Numbered from the stretch's first letter, positions 28,443 to 40,900 are shown. The stretch is 64,000 nucleotides of DNA from Malus domestica (GCF_042453785.1 NC_091669.1:35233001-35297000), one strand, 5' to 3'. The notes: generated by a model not told the origin, from the letters alone. Made by a program: numbers and translations.

Positions 28443-31400
28443 CTATTTGTAATAGTACTTCAAGTGGTCAGCATTCCATGGATGGCCAAGGGTCTTGCCG
28501 TCGGAGTTTCTAAGCTTGTAGGAGCCAGGGCGGCTGATGCCGACGACCTCGAACGGTCCGTCCCAGTTAGGACTGAGTGTTCCTTCACTCGGGACTCTAT
28601 CACAGAGTAATCTTTTCTTCAGTACCCAGTCTCCCACTTTGAAAGAGCGAGGTTTGACCCTTGAGTCGTAGTAGTTGGAGATGCGCTGCTTGTAGGCGAC
28701 ATTCCTCAGGTGAGCCTGATTTCTGTGTTCCTCGACTAGATCCAGGTTGAGGGTGAGTTGCTTGTCGTTCTCACTCTGTATGTAGTTCTGGATTCGGTAT
28801 GTTGCTTGCTCAAGCTCAACTGGGACAACTGCTTCTGTACCAAAAGCAAGTGAGAATGGAGTTTCTCCTGTGGAAGTCCGATATGAAGTGCGGTATGACC
28901 AAAGGACTTGGGGTACGAATTCTGGCCAACAACCTTTAGCTTTGTCCAAGCTAGTTTTCAGAGTGCGCTTGATTATTTTGTTAACGGCCTCGACTTGTCC
29001 GTTAGACTAGGGATGGGCTGAAGAGGCAAAACATAAGTTGATGTTGAACTTAGAGCAGAACATCTTGAACTTCTTGTTGTCGAACTACCGCCCATTGTCC
29101 GTGACTATCGCATTGGGAATGCCGAATCTGCAGAGGATGTTCTTCCATACGAAGTCTTCTATTTTTCCCTCAGTAATGGTTGCCAAGGGTTCTACTTCAG
29201 CCCACTTTGTGAAGTAGTCAACTGCAACGATTGCATAGTGGACCTTGCCTTTCCCTGCAGGCATTGGGCCGATCAAATCAAGTCCCCATTGGGCGAAGGG
29301 CCAAGGGCTGATCATAGGAGTGAGCGGCTCGGGAGGGGAGTGAGGGATAGTTGCGTAGCGTTGACACTTATCACATGAGCGAGATATTCTGATGGCATCT
29401 TGGTGAAGTGTTGGCCAATAGTATCCTTGGCGAAAAGTCTTGTGTGCTAGGGATCGAGACCCAGCATGATCTCCGCAGACTCATTCATGTATTTCCTGAA
29501 GGACAATTTCAGCCTCCGCAGGTGTAAGGCATCTTAGGTATGGCAGGGTGAAACCGCGCTTGTAGAGTTGGTCATTAATGATCAGGTAGCGGGCAGACTT
29601 GTATCGAATCTGCTTAGCTTGGACTTTGTCAATTGGGAGGGTGCCATGAGCAAGGAATTTATAAATTGGGGTGATCCAACTATCTTCTTGTTATAAATTG
29701 CACACCTCCGCGACCATGGTGCTTGGTTCTGCCAACAATTCGACATGAATTTTTCTCCCAATCTTGTCTTCCACTGCCGAGGCGAGGCGAGCCAAAGCGT
29801 CTGCATGACTGTTTGCCGCTCGAGGAACTTGGGTGATCTGGTAGTGGAAGTGCTTGAGCAAAAGTCGCGTTTGCGCAAGATATGCTGCCATGGAGCTATC
29901 CTTAGCATCAAAGTTGTTTGTGACTTGGTTGACCACTAATTGGGAGTCACTGAAGATATCAATTCGTTTAACCCCAAGGTGTTTGGCCAAACGTAAGCCT
30001 GCTAGAAGGGCTTCGTATTCGGCCTCGTTGTTCGATGCCTTGAATTTGAAATGAAGAGCGTATTCCATCGCCACTTTGTCGGGGGTAGTGAGGACTAATC
30101 CTGCTCCGCAGCCCTGTTGGTTGGATGAGCCATCAACATACAGACTCCATGCTGGGGTCATTGATTCTACTTTTTGAGCTTTCGATGGTAATGAAGCTAC
30201 TGCTTCAGGTGTAGAAGCAATGTCAACAGGATATGTGAAGTCGGCGATGAAATCTGCTACTGCTTGACCTTTTTTGGCTGGTTTTGGTTGGTAGGAGATG
30301 TCAAACTCACCCAATGCTATCGCCCATTTGATCATTCGTCCAGACGTGTCAGGACTCTGGAGTATCTGTCGAAGAGGGTGATTGGTAAGCACGATGATGG
30401 CGTGTGCTTGGAAATAAGGGCGAAGTTTCCGAGCATACATGACCAATGCTAGAGCTAATTTCTCAATGTTGGAGTATCGTGTCTCCGCATCTTGTAGGGC
30501 CTTGCTAGCATAGTAGACGGGCCGTTCGACACCACTGTCCATTCGAATAAGAACAGAACTGACTGCTGAAGCCGAAACCGATAGATAGATGATGAGAGTG
30601 TCACCAACTTCTGGTTTGGAGAGCAGAGGGGCTTTACTCATGTACTCTTTGAGGTTCCTGAATGCCTTGGCACATTCCTCCGTCCATGTAATGTACTTCT
30701 TATTTCCCTTGAGTGCTTTGAAGAAAGGAGCACATCTGTCTGTGGCCTTAGAGATGAATCTGGTTAAGGCTGCCACCTTGCCAGTAAGGCTTTGGATGTC
30801 TTTTGAAGTTATTGGCTCTTTCATGTCGAGGATTGCTTTGATCTTTTCAGGGTTAGCTTCAATGCCTCGTTGGCTAATCATGAAGCCTAAGAATTTGCCA
30901 GAGCCCACGCCGAAGGCACATTTGTTGGGGTTCAACCTCATTCGATACCTCTTTAGAATGGTGAAAGTTTCAGATAGGTTGGTGATGTGTTGGTCAGCAT
31001 GTTTGCTTTTGACTAGCATATCATCAACGTAAACTTCCATGCTCTTCCCAATTTGTTCGGCGAACATTGAATTGACCAGTCTCTGATAAGTTGCTCCTGC
31101 ATTCTTTAGGCCGAAAGGCATGACTTTATAGCAATATAGTCCCCTGTCAGTAGTGAAGGCCGTGTGTTCTTGGTCTGAGGGGTTCATGAGGATTTGGTTG
31201 TATCCTGAATAAGCGTCCATGAAGCTCAAGAGCTCACACCCTGCCGTAGAGTCTATAAGTCTATCAATGAGAGGAAGGGGGAAACTATCCTTCGGGCATC
31301 CTTTGTTTAGGTCGGTGTAGTCGACACACATTCTCCACAAGACCTTTTGAAGCAGGAGACTTTCCTTGGTCGGATTTTTCTTAACAAGGACAACATTTGC

Positions 31401-33110
31401 TACCCATGTTGGGTAATTGACTTCACGGACGAAGCCTATGTCCTTGAGTTTTTCAACTTCTGCTTTCATCGCCTCGTATCGTTCAACATCATAAGATCTT
31501 CGCTTCTGTTTTACTGGTTTGGTCTTGGGATCAATACTCAAGTGGTGACAGATGATATCGGGAGAGATGCCCGACATATCTTTATATGACCAAGCGAAGA
31601 CCTCGGCGTTCTCTTGCAAAAAGGAGATCAGCGACAACCGAAGGGGTGGTGACAAAGTGGTGCCAATCTTCACCATGCGGTCTGGATGGTCTTTGGAGAT
31701 AGAGACCTTCTCTAACTCTTCAGCGGGTTGTGCTTGCTGGGTGAAGAAGTCATCTCGAGGGTCGTCGGGTTGACTGTTGCCATCCTGAAGACCCGAGTTG
31801 GATTCATCTGGACTGGTCTTTACGACTTGGTTATGTATAAAGAGAGTCTCCTTGGGGACAGGCAGGTGTTGTTGTTTGACCGAAGTGTTGTAACATGATC
31901 GAGCACTAAGTTGATCTCCCCTGATGTACCCATTGCCGAAAGGGGTTGGAAACTTCATCAACAACATATGTGTGGATACCATGGCCTTGAGATCATTGAT
32001 GCCTGTGCGCCCAAAGATGACATTGTATGCCGTCGGGCAGTTAACCACTAGGAAGTTAGTGGTAATAGTAGCTGTGTAGGGGCCTGTACCAATGGTGAAG
32101 GGTAAGTGTATACTCCCTAAAGGTTGCACGATATCGCCAGAGAAGCTTATCAGAGGAGAAATCGAGCGATCGAGCAAGTGTTCAGCTACATTAAGTGCCT
32201 TGAAAGCTTCAGCAAACATGATATTGACTGAAGCACCTGTGTTTATCAGGATTTGTTTCACATCAAAATTTGCTATGTGAGCTTCCACGATCAGCGGGTC
32301 ATTGTGAGGGTAGATGATACCTCTTTCTTCCTCAGGGTAGAAACATATTGGATCCCAGTTAGGCTTTTGATACTTGCCTCCTCTGATGTCTTCCACGTGA
32401 AACACTTGATGGCCAGGTCTCAAAGTTCGTTCACTGCTTTTCATGGCCCTATTGGAAGATTCAGACATGGGTGTGCCGCCGCTTATAGAATATATCACAT
32501 TCACCTGGCGTTGGTTACGGTTATCCCTTGGAGGGTGAAGGAGGAACTGATCAATTTTTCCTTCACGTGCCAAAGCTTCAATATGGTCACGGAGGATAAT
32601 GCACTTCTCACTATCATGGCCATTATACTCGTGGTAGCAGCAAAACATGCCCGTGTTCTTCGTGGACTTGTAATCTGGCTGTCTTGGCTTTGGCTTTGGT
32701 ATCAGGTGAGCTATACTGGGGTAGATGGCAGCACATGTAGCATTCAAAGAGGTGTATGTCTCATACCTCGGGGTAGGGCCTGTCTTGACACGTGATTGGC
32801 CCACTGCGTTGACTGCCTGGGGGCGGGCATTATTGTGACGATATCCTGAGTTATCGCGATAGTGCCTCTTATTCTTTTTATTAAAATGAGATTGGTGAGG
32901 ATGGAAGTCTTTCCTTTTGCCCTGAGATTGATATGTCTGCTGACTTGGCGAAGCATTAAATGAGGCAGGGGGGTATGCTGCTACCATTTGGAAGGTTGAG
33001 GTCTTTTCATTTGGTTGGATCTGGCCTCCACTCCCTACTTGCTGATAAGGGGTGACTGTAGGGGGTTTCCCTTGATATGTCATTGCCTCGGCGGAGGCAT
33101 GGTTGTAAGC
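28443..33110 (-). pseudogene. Tat pol polyprotein (protease, RT, RNase H, aRNase H, integrase), interrupted
   Basis: Open from about 33110 to 29691 (over 1,100 codons), then broken by stops at 29691-29693, 29481-29483, 29085-29087 and 29007-29009 before the integrase end at 28443. The protease site reads NTGAS near 32230-32243, with Asn in place of the catalytic Asp. RT has the YVDD box near 31020-31031. RNase H contains YYASKAL. A second RNase H (YVDGSSNQQGCG, about 30090-30140) is the Tat-lineage marker. Integrase core pieces include GLDLIGPMPAGKG and the C-terminal WDGPFEVV stretch. Gag lies upstream in the same frame. The protease change and four stops make this copy non-functional; it might still be mobilised in trans. 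Confidence 0.93.
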
Positions 33111-34451
33111 TTATGTCATCACCTCAGAGTAAGTCTTCCAAGTGTTGGCATTGATCATGTACTTGAAGAAACAGTCACGTAAGCCTACCGTGAAAGCCTT
33201 GAGGGCGGTCTTGTCATCTGCCTCAGCGCAGCGAGAATACTCATGGCTGAAGCGGCCAGCGTACTTTCGTAATGACTCGTCCGGCTTCTGGCGAATAGTG
33301 TACAAGTCATCTGCGGAATGCAAGCGATCGGTCTGGAAGATGTGTTGAGAGACAAACAGCTTCCTCAACTCTTCAAATGAGTCTACTGTCTCAGGTGGAA
33401 GACGGCAATACCAGTTTAAAGCTCCGCCAGAGAGGGTGGAGGGGAAGAGAAGGCACCGTTCTTCGTCGGTGTGTCCCCGGTATACCATGGTGGACTCAAA
33501 GAGGTTAAGGTGTTCAATCGGGTCTTCCCTTCCAGTATAGAGCTGTAAGTCAAGCTTCTGCTTTGTCTTCGCTTGGAGGGGAGTGTTGAGGATCTTTCTT
33601 GTGAGAGGGCCAGGCCTGGGTTGGTTCCAGTCAGGTATCTCGGCTTGACGTTCAGCCTTCAGCTTGTTTACTTCCTCAAGGAGCTGCAGGACAAGGGAGT
33701 CCTGAGCGAAGTCGTGCACCACCGAAGTTTTCTTCTTTAAGTCCCCATCGCCTCTTGGAAGTAGGAAAGTTTGATCAAGATAATGTGATCTTTCTCTGGA
33801 CTCGCCACACTGACTTCTAGAGTGAGTATGTCGGAATGTTTCCGAGTCCCCAGTACCTTCATATTCTTCTGGGACTTGTTGCCCATTCTCTAGATTGGCG
33901 GCTAGCCTGGGTCGTGGAAGAGGACCGAGTCTTTCAGAAACCCTTGGGTCATTGATCTTCGAGCTTATGTGGATGAGATTCTCTCGACGTTGCTTTAGGA
34001 AGTCTCGACAATCGCGATAGACAGCTTTTGATCCTTCCACTCCCTCTGTGATGAGGTGTTTTCCTCTACTTCTCCTGCTTCGGGTTGAAGCAGCTGGGTT
34101 GAGAGAAGTCTCATGTTGATTATCACATTGATGTGTAGCTCGATCCCTATCAGGGATGTCCGTGTCGGATATCGGCGACCCTCCGTGTTGAGGGGCATTC
34201 AGTTGATTGTTAACCTCAACAGGGGCGACGAGCTTATGTGTTTGAGCCTGCCTAGCCTCGTGAAGCATCTCGAAAGGTTTTTCATATTGTTCCTGGAGGA
34301 CTTCATTCTTCATCGCTATCTTGTTGTTCTGAACCTCTAGCTCATCGACTTTAGGTTGAAGAGTAACTCTATTTCCTTCCTGCTTTCGTTGCTTCATACT
34401 AGGTCCAGTGGGGGTGTCATTCTGTGTGCTGTGGCTTCTTTCGCTCCCCAT
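33111..34451 (-). CDS. Tat gag (capsid-like) protein, 446 aa
   Basis: Starts at MGSERSHSTQND about 107 bases after the 5' LTR. Contains a coiled region (about residues 35-75) and a retrotransposon gag domain with GGALNWYCRLPPETVDSFEEL and the SLRKYAGRFSHEYSRCAEA stretch. It is read from the minus strand and ends at TAA 33111-33113. The next nine codons lead in the same frame into pol, so a single stop separates gag from pol. Gag forms the retrotransposon particle. No other defect was noticed. Confidence 0.88.
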   Translation of the reverse strand: MGSERSHSTQNDTPTGPSMKQRKQEGNRVTLQPKVDELEVQNNKIAMKNEVLQEQYEKPFEMLHEARQAQTHKLVAPVEVNNQLNAPQHGGSPISDTDIPDRDRATHQCDNQHETSLNPAASTRSRRSRGKHLITEGVEGSKAVYRDCRDFLKQRRENLIHISSKINDPRVSERLGPLPRPRLAANLENGQQVPEEYEGTGDSETFRHTHSRSQCGESRERSHYLDQTFLLPRGDGDLKKKTSVVHDFAQDSLVLQLLEEVNKLKAERQAEIPDWNQPRPGPLTRKILNTPLQAKTKQKLDLQLYTGREDPIEHLNLFESTMVYRGHTDEERCLLFPSTLSGGALNWYCRLPPETVDSFEELRKLFVSQHIFQTDRLHSADDLYTIRQKPDESLRKYAGRFSHEYSRCAEADDKTALKAFTVGLRDCFFKYMINANTWKTYSEVMT

Positions 34452-34539
34452 GTCGGAGAGAGATGTTTGGCCAAAAGAAAGTGTACGAATGGTGGAAACC
34501 AGCTTGACAGAGCTGTAGAGAGTAGGAATAAGTGTGTTT

Positions 34540-34556
34540 CCCACAGACGGCGCCAA
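34540..34556 (-). promoter_or_regulatory. Primer-binding site of the Tat element
   Basis: Minus-strand TGGCGCCGTCTGTGGG lies directly inside the 5' LTR (34558). The TGGCGCCG start is typical of gypsy elements primed by a plant tRNA; the exact tRNA was not determined. Confidence 0.75.
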
Positions 34557-34557
34557 A

Positions 34558-35074
34558 TGTTGATGCACAAAATCAGTTAGGACTTTGGTACAACAGAAAG
34601 TGTCAGGTTTTGTGACCTTCGCTTGGTTGCTTCGGTTACTAGTGAGGATAAGTACGTAAATGAATAGAGACAGAGAAGCAAACACAGGATGTACGTGGTT
34701 CACCCAGATTGGCTACGTCCACGGAGTAGAGGAGTTCTCATTAATTGTGAAGGGTTTACACAAATACATAGGTTCAAGCTCTGGTTTAGTGAGTTCTAGT
34801 GAATAGTTTAGTACAAAATGACATTAGAGATTATTGTGGGAGAATGATCCCTATTTATAGAGGAGAGTTTCTAGTTTTGTTCTAACATCAACACGTGTCG
34901 TGTTGTGATTGGCTTCTGATGTTGACACGTGTCGAGCTGTGATTGGCTTCTGATGTCGACACGTGTCGCATTATGATTGGCCTCCTGGTGGAAGGGAAGC
35001 TCTTCTAGGTCCTTGACGGTATAACGTTGACTGGTGCTCAGTAGTTTCGGGATTGGTCAAGTATGGTACAAACA
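34558..35074 (-). repeat. 5' LTR of the Tat element (right copy)
   Basis: 517 bp, TGTTGATGC to GTACAAACA, followed by the TGTTA target duplication. About nine single-base differences from the left LTR were counted by eye, all transitions, which implies a fairly young insertion with methylation-type decay. Confidence 0.95.
34849..34985 (-). promoter_or_regulatory. LTR promoter: TATA box plus three G-box/CCAAT modules
   Basis: On the minus strand CTATAAATAGGG (34860-34849) is a TATA box. Just upstream, three ~33 bp modules each contain a palindromic ACACGTGT core (34891-34898, 34925-34932, 34959-34966) and a CCAATCA box (near 34907, 34940 and 34974). ACGT-core G-boxes are bound by plant bZIP and bHLH factors, including ABA-response factors, so stress-responsive transcription is plausible but inferred. 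The left LTR has the same array. Confidence 0.65.
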
Positions 35075-36133
35075 TGTTATATTAATGTTCATGTGTAAGA
35101 CTATGAGAATGTTGCAAGGAAATTAAAGGGTGAGGCACAAGACAATAAATTGGTGATTAACTCTATGTCGGTTACCGAAAAAAAATGAAGAAAGGAGAAG
35201 GCAAAGAAGAAGAAAAAAAAAGGGCCAACCATTACCATTTCAATATGGCATTAAGGCTTATCAATGACCATTATTCAGAGGGTTATGGGGATTGGCATTA
35301 ACATATTAATAATGGGTTGATGAATGACCATTATTCAAGAAGAAGAATATGAAGGGAGGTTGGGTGTGGCAGTAGCTTATATATCTCCATTTGATTGTTT
35401 TCCAAGGGGACCCCGGCTCTTTCATAATTTTAGACTTTTCTTTTTCTATTTAGTTTATGGAGAACTAATCTCCCTAGCTAAGGCTAGGGGGAAACCTATA
35501 TTACGATTATGTAGTTTTATTATTTCGATTCTATTTCGGAGTTTTAATGTCAGTTTTACATTGTGGATTTTCAACGGAATTTCTTATTTATTCTATTTTC
35601 GGATTGATGAATGTTGGTTATGATTCATAGGTTTAATCATGTTTTTCCTACAGTTGTGTTTCACATTCATGCTTTTAGTGAATTGAATAAATTAGTAGAT
35701 TGGTATGATTTCGACGGAGTAATTTCTTAATATTTTGTTGCCGTAGGTACAAATAATATTTGGGATTATTTCTATAAGAAATTGAATGGGCGTTTTGTTT
35801 TGAATATCTACAATGAAAATCACTTTTCAAGAAGTTTTATATGAGGAAAACTTAATTGCTATATTTTCCGGTTGAGATTACTTGTTGTTGGTATCTCAGT
35901 TGAGTTATAAAAAGGAATCGAAATAGTGAAATTGCATAGTTGTATGTTGGTGGAACCCTGATGCTTTAGTATTTTTAATTGTTGAACTTTTCTTCTGTAA
36001 GTTACATCTCATTCGATATTGTTCTTTGTTTTAGTCTTGATAATTCTGCATTCTTTTTCAACGCTCTTTGAGGAATACGACACTCGGACTTCGAGTTTAT
36101 ACTACTACGCGACACCTGCACTTGGGTTTAGCA
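35075..36133 (+). repeat. Athila 5' LTR, missing its first ~146 bases
   Basis: Matches 43430-44476 closely by eye. One visible difference is GCTAGGGGGAAACCTATATT here versus a shorter GCTAAGGGTACA in the 3' LTR. It ends TTTAGCA ten bases before the primer-binding site. Confidence 0.9.
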
Positions 36134-36143
36134 AGCAATTTTT

Positions 36144-36155
36144 TGGCGCCGTTGC
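36144..36155 (+). promoter_or_regulatory. Athila primer-binding site
   Basis: TGGCGCCGTTGC lies just inside the 5' LTR. This sequence is complementary to the 3' end of plant tRNA-Asp and is usual for Athila elements. Confidence 0.8.
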
Positions 36156-36306
36156 TAAGGGAGCGATTTGGCGAGAAGCGCAGAATTTTCCCCCACCCAG
36201 TACACTCTTTCCATTTATTTCTATTTATTTGGTTGTTGTTTGCGTTTTAGTTTTATTTGTATTTTTTTATTATTTATTTTTACTCTGTTTTCTTTCTTAA
36301 ATTTTC

Positions 36307-37950
36307 ATGCGATATCGTGATCACCGAGGCAGATTTGCTAAGCGTCCAGAAACTAAAATTGAAACTTTGTTTGGAGATCTTTTTGATAGTGATAGTGAGT
36401 CTGTCAACATGGCTGACTGTGCAGTTATTGAAGGCGAGGGAAACCTTCCCCCCAGAACATTAAAAGACTATTTGCATCCAACTCGTGTTGCATCTCTTTC
36501 ATGCATTGTTTTTCCTGCCAATATGCCAAATTATGAATTTAAATATGGAATGATTCATCTTTTTCCTATTTTTCATGGTTTAGAAAATGAAGATCCTTAT
36601 GTGCATGTTAAGGAATATGAGGATGCTGTTAGTATTTTTTATAATATTGCACATGATCAATTGGATGGAGTGAGATTAAATTTTTTTCCATTCTCTTTAA
36701 AAGACAAAGCAAAAAGTTGGTTGTATGCATTAAAGGCTAGGTCTATTCGTTCGTGGTCTGAAATGACTGATGAATTTTTTCAAATTTTTTTTTCGGATCA
36801 TAAGACTACGGCTTTAAAGCAACAAAATTATACTTTTTTCTCAAAAAGAGAGTGAATCATTGTATCAAACATGGCAAAGATTTAAGAATCTTTTGAATTT
36901 GTGCCCACATCATGGTTTTGAAGACTGGCGTCATCTACGAGGGTCTCCTCTATCGAGATCGTCAATTTCTTGAATCTATGTGTAATGGGGAATTTATGTC
37001 AAAAGAACCTGACGATGCTTTAGAGTTTCTAGATCAAAGTGCTAAAAAACCCATCAATGGAAAGGTCCTAACCCACTTGAGAGCACTGATCGCTCTAAAC
37101 CTTCCACATCTTCTAGTAGTAAAGGAATTTATCAGTTGAGGGAAGAAGATGAATTGAAAGTAAAATATGATAATCTTGCCAAAAAGGTAGCTGCATTAAA
37201 ATTTGGAAAATCTAATATACCTCAACAAGTTTATTAGTCTGATGTTGATCAAATTTGCGATGTTTGTTGTGAGATTGGTTACTCCACTAAAAATTGTCAA
37301 ATGTTGCAGGAAATGAAAGGAATTTATGAAGAACGATGTGCTGCCATTGTAAGCTATCAGAAACAATATACTCCTTTTTCAGAGGCATACAATCTGGCAA
37401 CCAGAAATCATCCTAATTTACGTAGGAGAAATGACTCGTACCCTCAGGTAAGTGCTCCTAACCACCAATTTTCTGCTCCTAATTCGTTTCAACATAAACA
37501 ATCATATGTAGATCCTGTTCAAGCATTAGGTCAAAAGTTTGATTCATTGTTTAGTCAACTTGTTGAGGAAAACAAAGAAATAAAGAGTCAACTTTCGAAA
37601 TTAACTAACTCTATGTCGGTTAATGAAAAACGAAGATTTCCTACAAACACTCAAGCTAATCCTAAAGGTGTTAATTCAATTGATACTGAATTTGAGCATG
37701 CTAAGTCTGTGATTACTCTTAGGAATGGTAAAATAATTGATACGACACCTCTACTTGATGAGGTTGAGAAAACTAAAAGTAATGATAAACTTGACAAGCT
37801 CAAAGAATTTAAAAATGACAAGGAATATCATGTGCCTGTACCTTTTCCGAAAGCTTTACAACCCTTAAAGAAAGCTGTTTATAACTCTGATATTCTTGAG
37901 CTTTTTAAGCAAGTAAAGATAAATATTCCTTTGTTAGATGCTATTAAGTA
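36307..37950 (+). pseudogene. Athila gag, broken
   Basis: An open stretch of 182 codons (36307-36855) starts MRYRDHRGRFAK and contains the gag-domain phrase YEFKYGMIHLFPIFHGLENE and a FPFSLKDKAKSWL helix. After a frameshift near 36845 the similarity continues in other frames. A CCHC-like zinc knuckle remnant (CDVCCEIGYSTKNC) lies near 37258-37300, and a third open piece runs 37301-37951. It would form the particle of the element but cannot be translated whole. Confidence 0.85.
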
Positions 37951-40900
37951 GGTTCCCGCTTATACTAAATTTTTGAAAGACTTGTGTACTTATAAAAGAA
38001 AGCATAATATGAAGAAAACTGCATTTTTAGCTGCCCATGTAAGTGCGGTATTGCAAAATAAAATTCCACCAAAATATAAAGATCCAGGAAGTCTTACTTT
38101 GTCTTGTGTCATTGGAAATAATTTTATTGATCGTGCTTTACTTGACTTAGGAGCTAGTGTGAACTTACTACCTTATTCAGTGTATTTGCAGCTAGGTCTT
38201 GGTGAATTAAAGCAGACACAGGTAGAACTGCAGTTGGCAGATTGTTCTATTAAAACTTCGAGAGGGGTTATTGAGGATGTGTTAGTCTAAGTAGACAAGT
38301 TTTACTATCTTGTTGATTTTATTGTTTTGGATATTGCACCTTTCTAGACTCTGAAAATCATATTCCTGTAATTTTAGGACATCCATTCTTAGCTACATGT
38401 GATGCTAACATAAGTGGCAGGAGTGGGATAATGAAACTTTGTTTTGGAAATATGACAATGGAGGTTAACATTTTTAATGTTTTCAGGCAACCACATGAAG
38501 ATGATGAATGTGAGGTTGTAAATTTTATTTCGACTGCAATGCATGGACAGTTTGAGAAGACTCAAATTGAGGATGATTTAGAACTTTTTCTTTTGAATCA
38601 TGATGCACAAAATGATACTAAAATAACTGAAATTGCTGCTATCTTTGATTCTTGTCAGGTACAAGAAGCAAATAGATGGAGACCTAAGTTTGAAGAATTT
38701 CCACCACTATCAAAAGTCATACCATCTAGTGTGGAGGTACCCAAATTAGAGCTCAAGCCGTTACTGACAGGTCTTAAGCATGCATTTTTAGGGCCAGATG
38801 ACACTTTCCCTGTGGTAATCTCTTCCGAACTCAACTATTTGCAGGAAGGTAAGTTAATTAAGGTTTTGACTGCCCATAAATCTTCCATTGGATGGACTCT
38901 TGCTGATATAAAAGGAATTAGTCCTCTTATATGCACACACAAAATATTTTTGGAAGATGGTGCTAAACCATCTCGGGACCCACAATGTAGGTTGAACCCT
39001 AACATGAAAGAAGTTGTCAAAATAGAGGTTTTAAAATTGTGGGTTGTGGGTATCATTTACCCAATTTGACAGTCAGTGGGTGAGTCCTACTCAAGTCGTT
39101 CCGAAAAAGTCTGGTTTAACTGTAGTTAAAAATGATAAAAATGAATTGGTTCCTACTAAAGTCATTTGTAGTTGGCGTATGTGTATTGACTATAGAAAAC
39201 TTAATCTTGTTACTCGAAAGGATCATTTACCTTTGCCTTTTATAGACTAGACTTTAAAGCGGGTGGCTGGGCATGCATTTTATTGCTTTTTGGATGGTTA
39301 TTCAGGTTATTATCGAATTGAAATTACCATTGACGATCAAGAAAAAACAACATTTACATGTCATTTTGTTACTTTTGCTTTTCGTAGAATGCCGTTTGGA
39401 TTATGTAATGCTCCCACTACATTTCAATGCATGCTTAGTAGTTTTAGTGATATGGTGGAGCAATTTCTTGAAGTTTTTATGGATGATATATCTGTGTTTG
39501 GTGATTCTTTTGATGATTGTTTGAATAACTTGGAAAAAGTTTTAACACGTTGCCAAGAAAAGAACCTTGTTTTCAATTGGGAAAAATGTCATTTTATGGT
39601 TTCATCTGGAATTGTTCTTGGCCACACTATTTCGTCTCGAGGAATTGAGGTTGATATAGCTAAAATTGAATTGATTGCTAAATTGCCTATTCCGAAGACC
39701 ATTAAAGATGTTAGATCCTTTTTAGGTCATGCTGGCTTTTATAGGAGATTTATTAAGAATTTTAGTTCGATATCTAGACCATTATGTAATCTCTTATTAA
39801 AAGATTCTGCTTTTGAATGGACCGATGCATGTCAAATTGCTTTTGATAAATTAATTGGCATGTTAACTTCTGCACCTATCATGCAACCACCTGATTGGAC
39901 TTTGCCTTTTGAAATCATGTGTGATGCGAGTGATTATGCAATTGGGGCTATGTTGGGGCAACAAATGAATAAGAAACCGTATGTCATTTACTATACAAGT
40001 TGAACTTTGAATAGTGCTCAAATGAATTATTCAACAACTGAGAAAGAACTTCTTGCTGTAGTATTTGTTTTGGACAAATTTCAGGCTTATCTTGTTGGTT
40101 CTCCTATTATTGTTTATACTGACCATGCAACCCTCAAATACCTTCTTGCTAAGAAGGATGCAAAAGATCGTTTGATCAGATTGATTCTCTTACTCCAAGA
40201 ATTTGACATCATCATCAAAGACAAAAGGGGGGGGGTAGAGAATGTGGTGGCGGATCATTTGTCCAGATTGGTTTTTGATGATTCTTCTGAACCAACACCC
40301 ATTAATGATTCTGTTCCTGATGAGCAATTATTTTCTCTTTCAGAATTACCTTGGTTTGCTAACATAGTTAATTTTCTTGCTACAGGTGAAATTCTGATTC
40401 ACTGGAGTGCGCATGATAGAAAGAAGTTTCTGATGGAGGTACGTAATTTCTTTTGGGATGATTCGTATCTATTTATATATTGTCCTGATCAAATAATTAG
40501 GAGATGTGTGCTTGATCATGAAATCAATGCCATAATTTCTTTTTGTCACAATGAGGCATGTGGTGGTCATTTTTGATTTTATTGGCCTACTCTTTTCAAA
40601 GATACTAATGCTTTCTGTCGAACTTGTGATCGTTGTCAAAAGTTGGGTGCCATAACTCGTAGAAATATGATGCCTATGAATCCAATTTTAGTCATTGAGC
40701 CATTTGATTGTTGGGGTATTGATTTTATGGGTCCGTTTCCTGTTTCTTTCGGATATCTATATATTTTAGTAGGTGTTGACTATGTTTCAAAATGGGTCGA
40801 GGCCGTTCCATGTCGGAAAAATGATCACACAACTGTTTTTGCGTTTTTTAAAAGAAAATATCTTTTCCCGATTTGGAACACCTCAAGCTATTATCAATGA

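Larger units (their letters stand above)
22093..35074 (-). mobile_element. Tat-type Ty3/gypsy LTR retrotransposon, 12.98 kb, with antisense gene
   Basis: Two 517 bp LTRs (22093-22609 and 34558-35074) begin TGTTGATGC and end GTACAAACA, and a perfect 5 bp TGTTA duplication flanks them (22088-22092 and 35075-35079). Reading on the minus strand, a primer-binding site starting TGGCGCCGTCTGTGGG follows the 5' LTR, then gag, then pol in the order protease, RT, RNase H, second (archaeal-type) RNase H and integrase. The extra RNase H domain and a long 3' region with a plus-strand gene are known traits of the Tat/Ogre lineage. About nine differences, all transitions, separate the LTRs by eye. Several in-frame stops in gag-pol make autonomous activity unlikely. 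Confidence 0.95.

Noticed and set aside
30589..31032. 147-codon plus-strand frame within the Tat RT region
   Set aside because: Lies opposite to the RT coding frame and reflects its codon pattern; unlike the frame at 24749 it has no independent location or signals.
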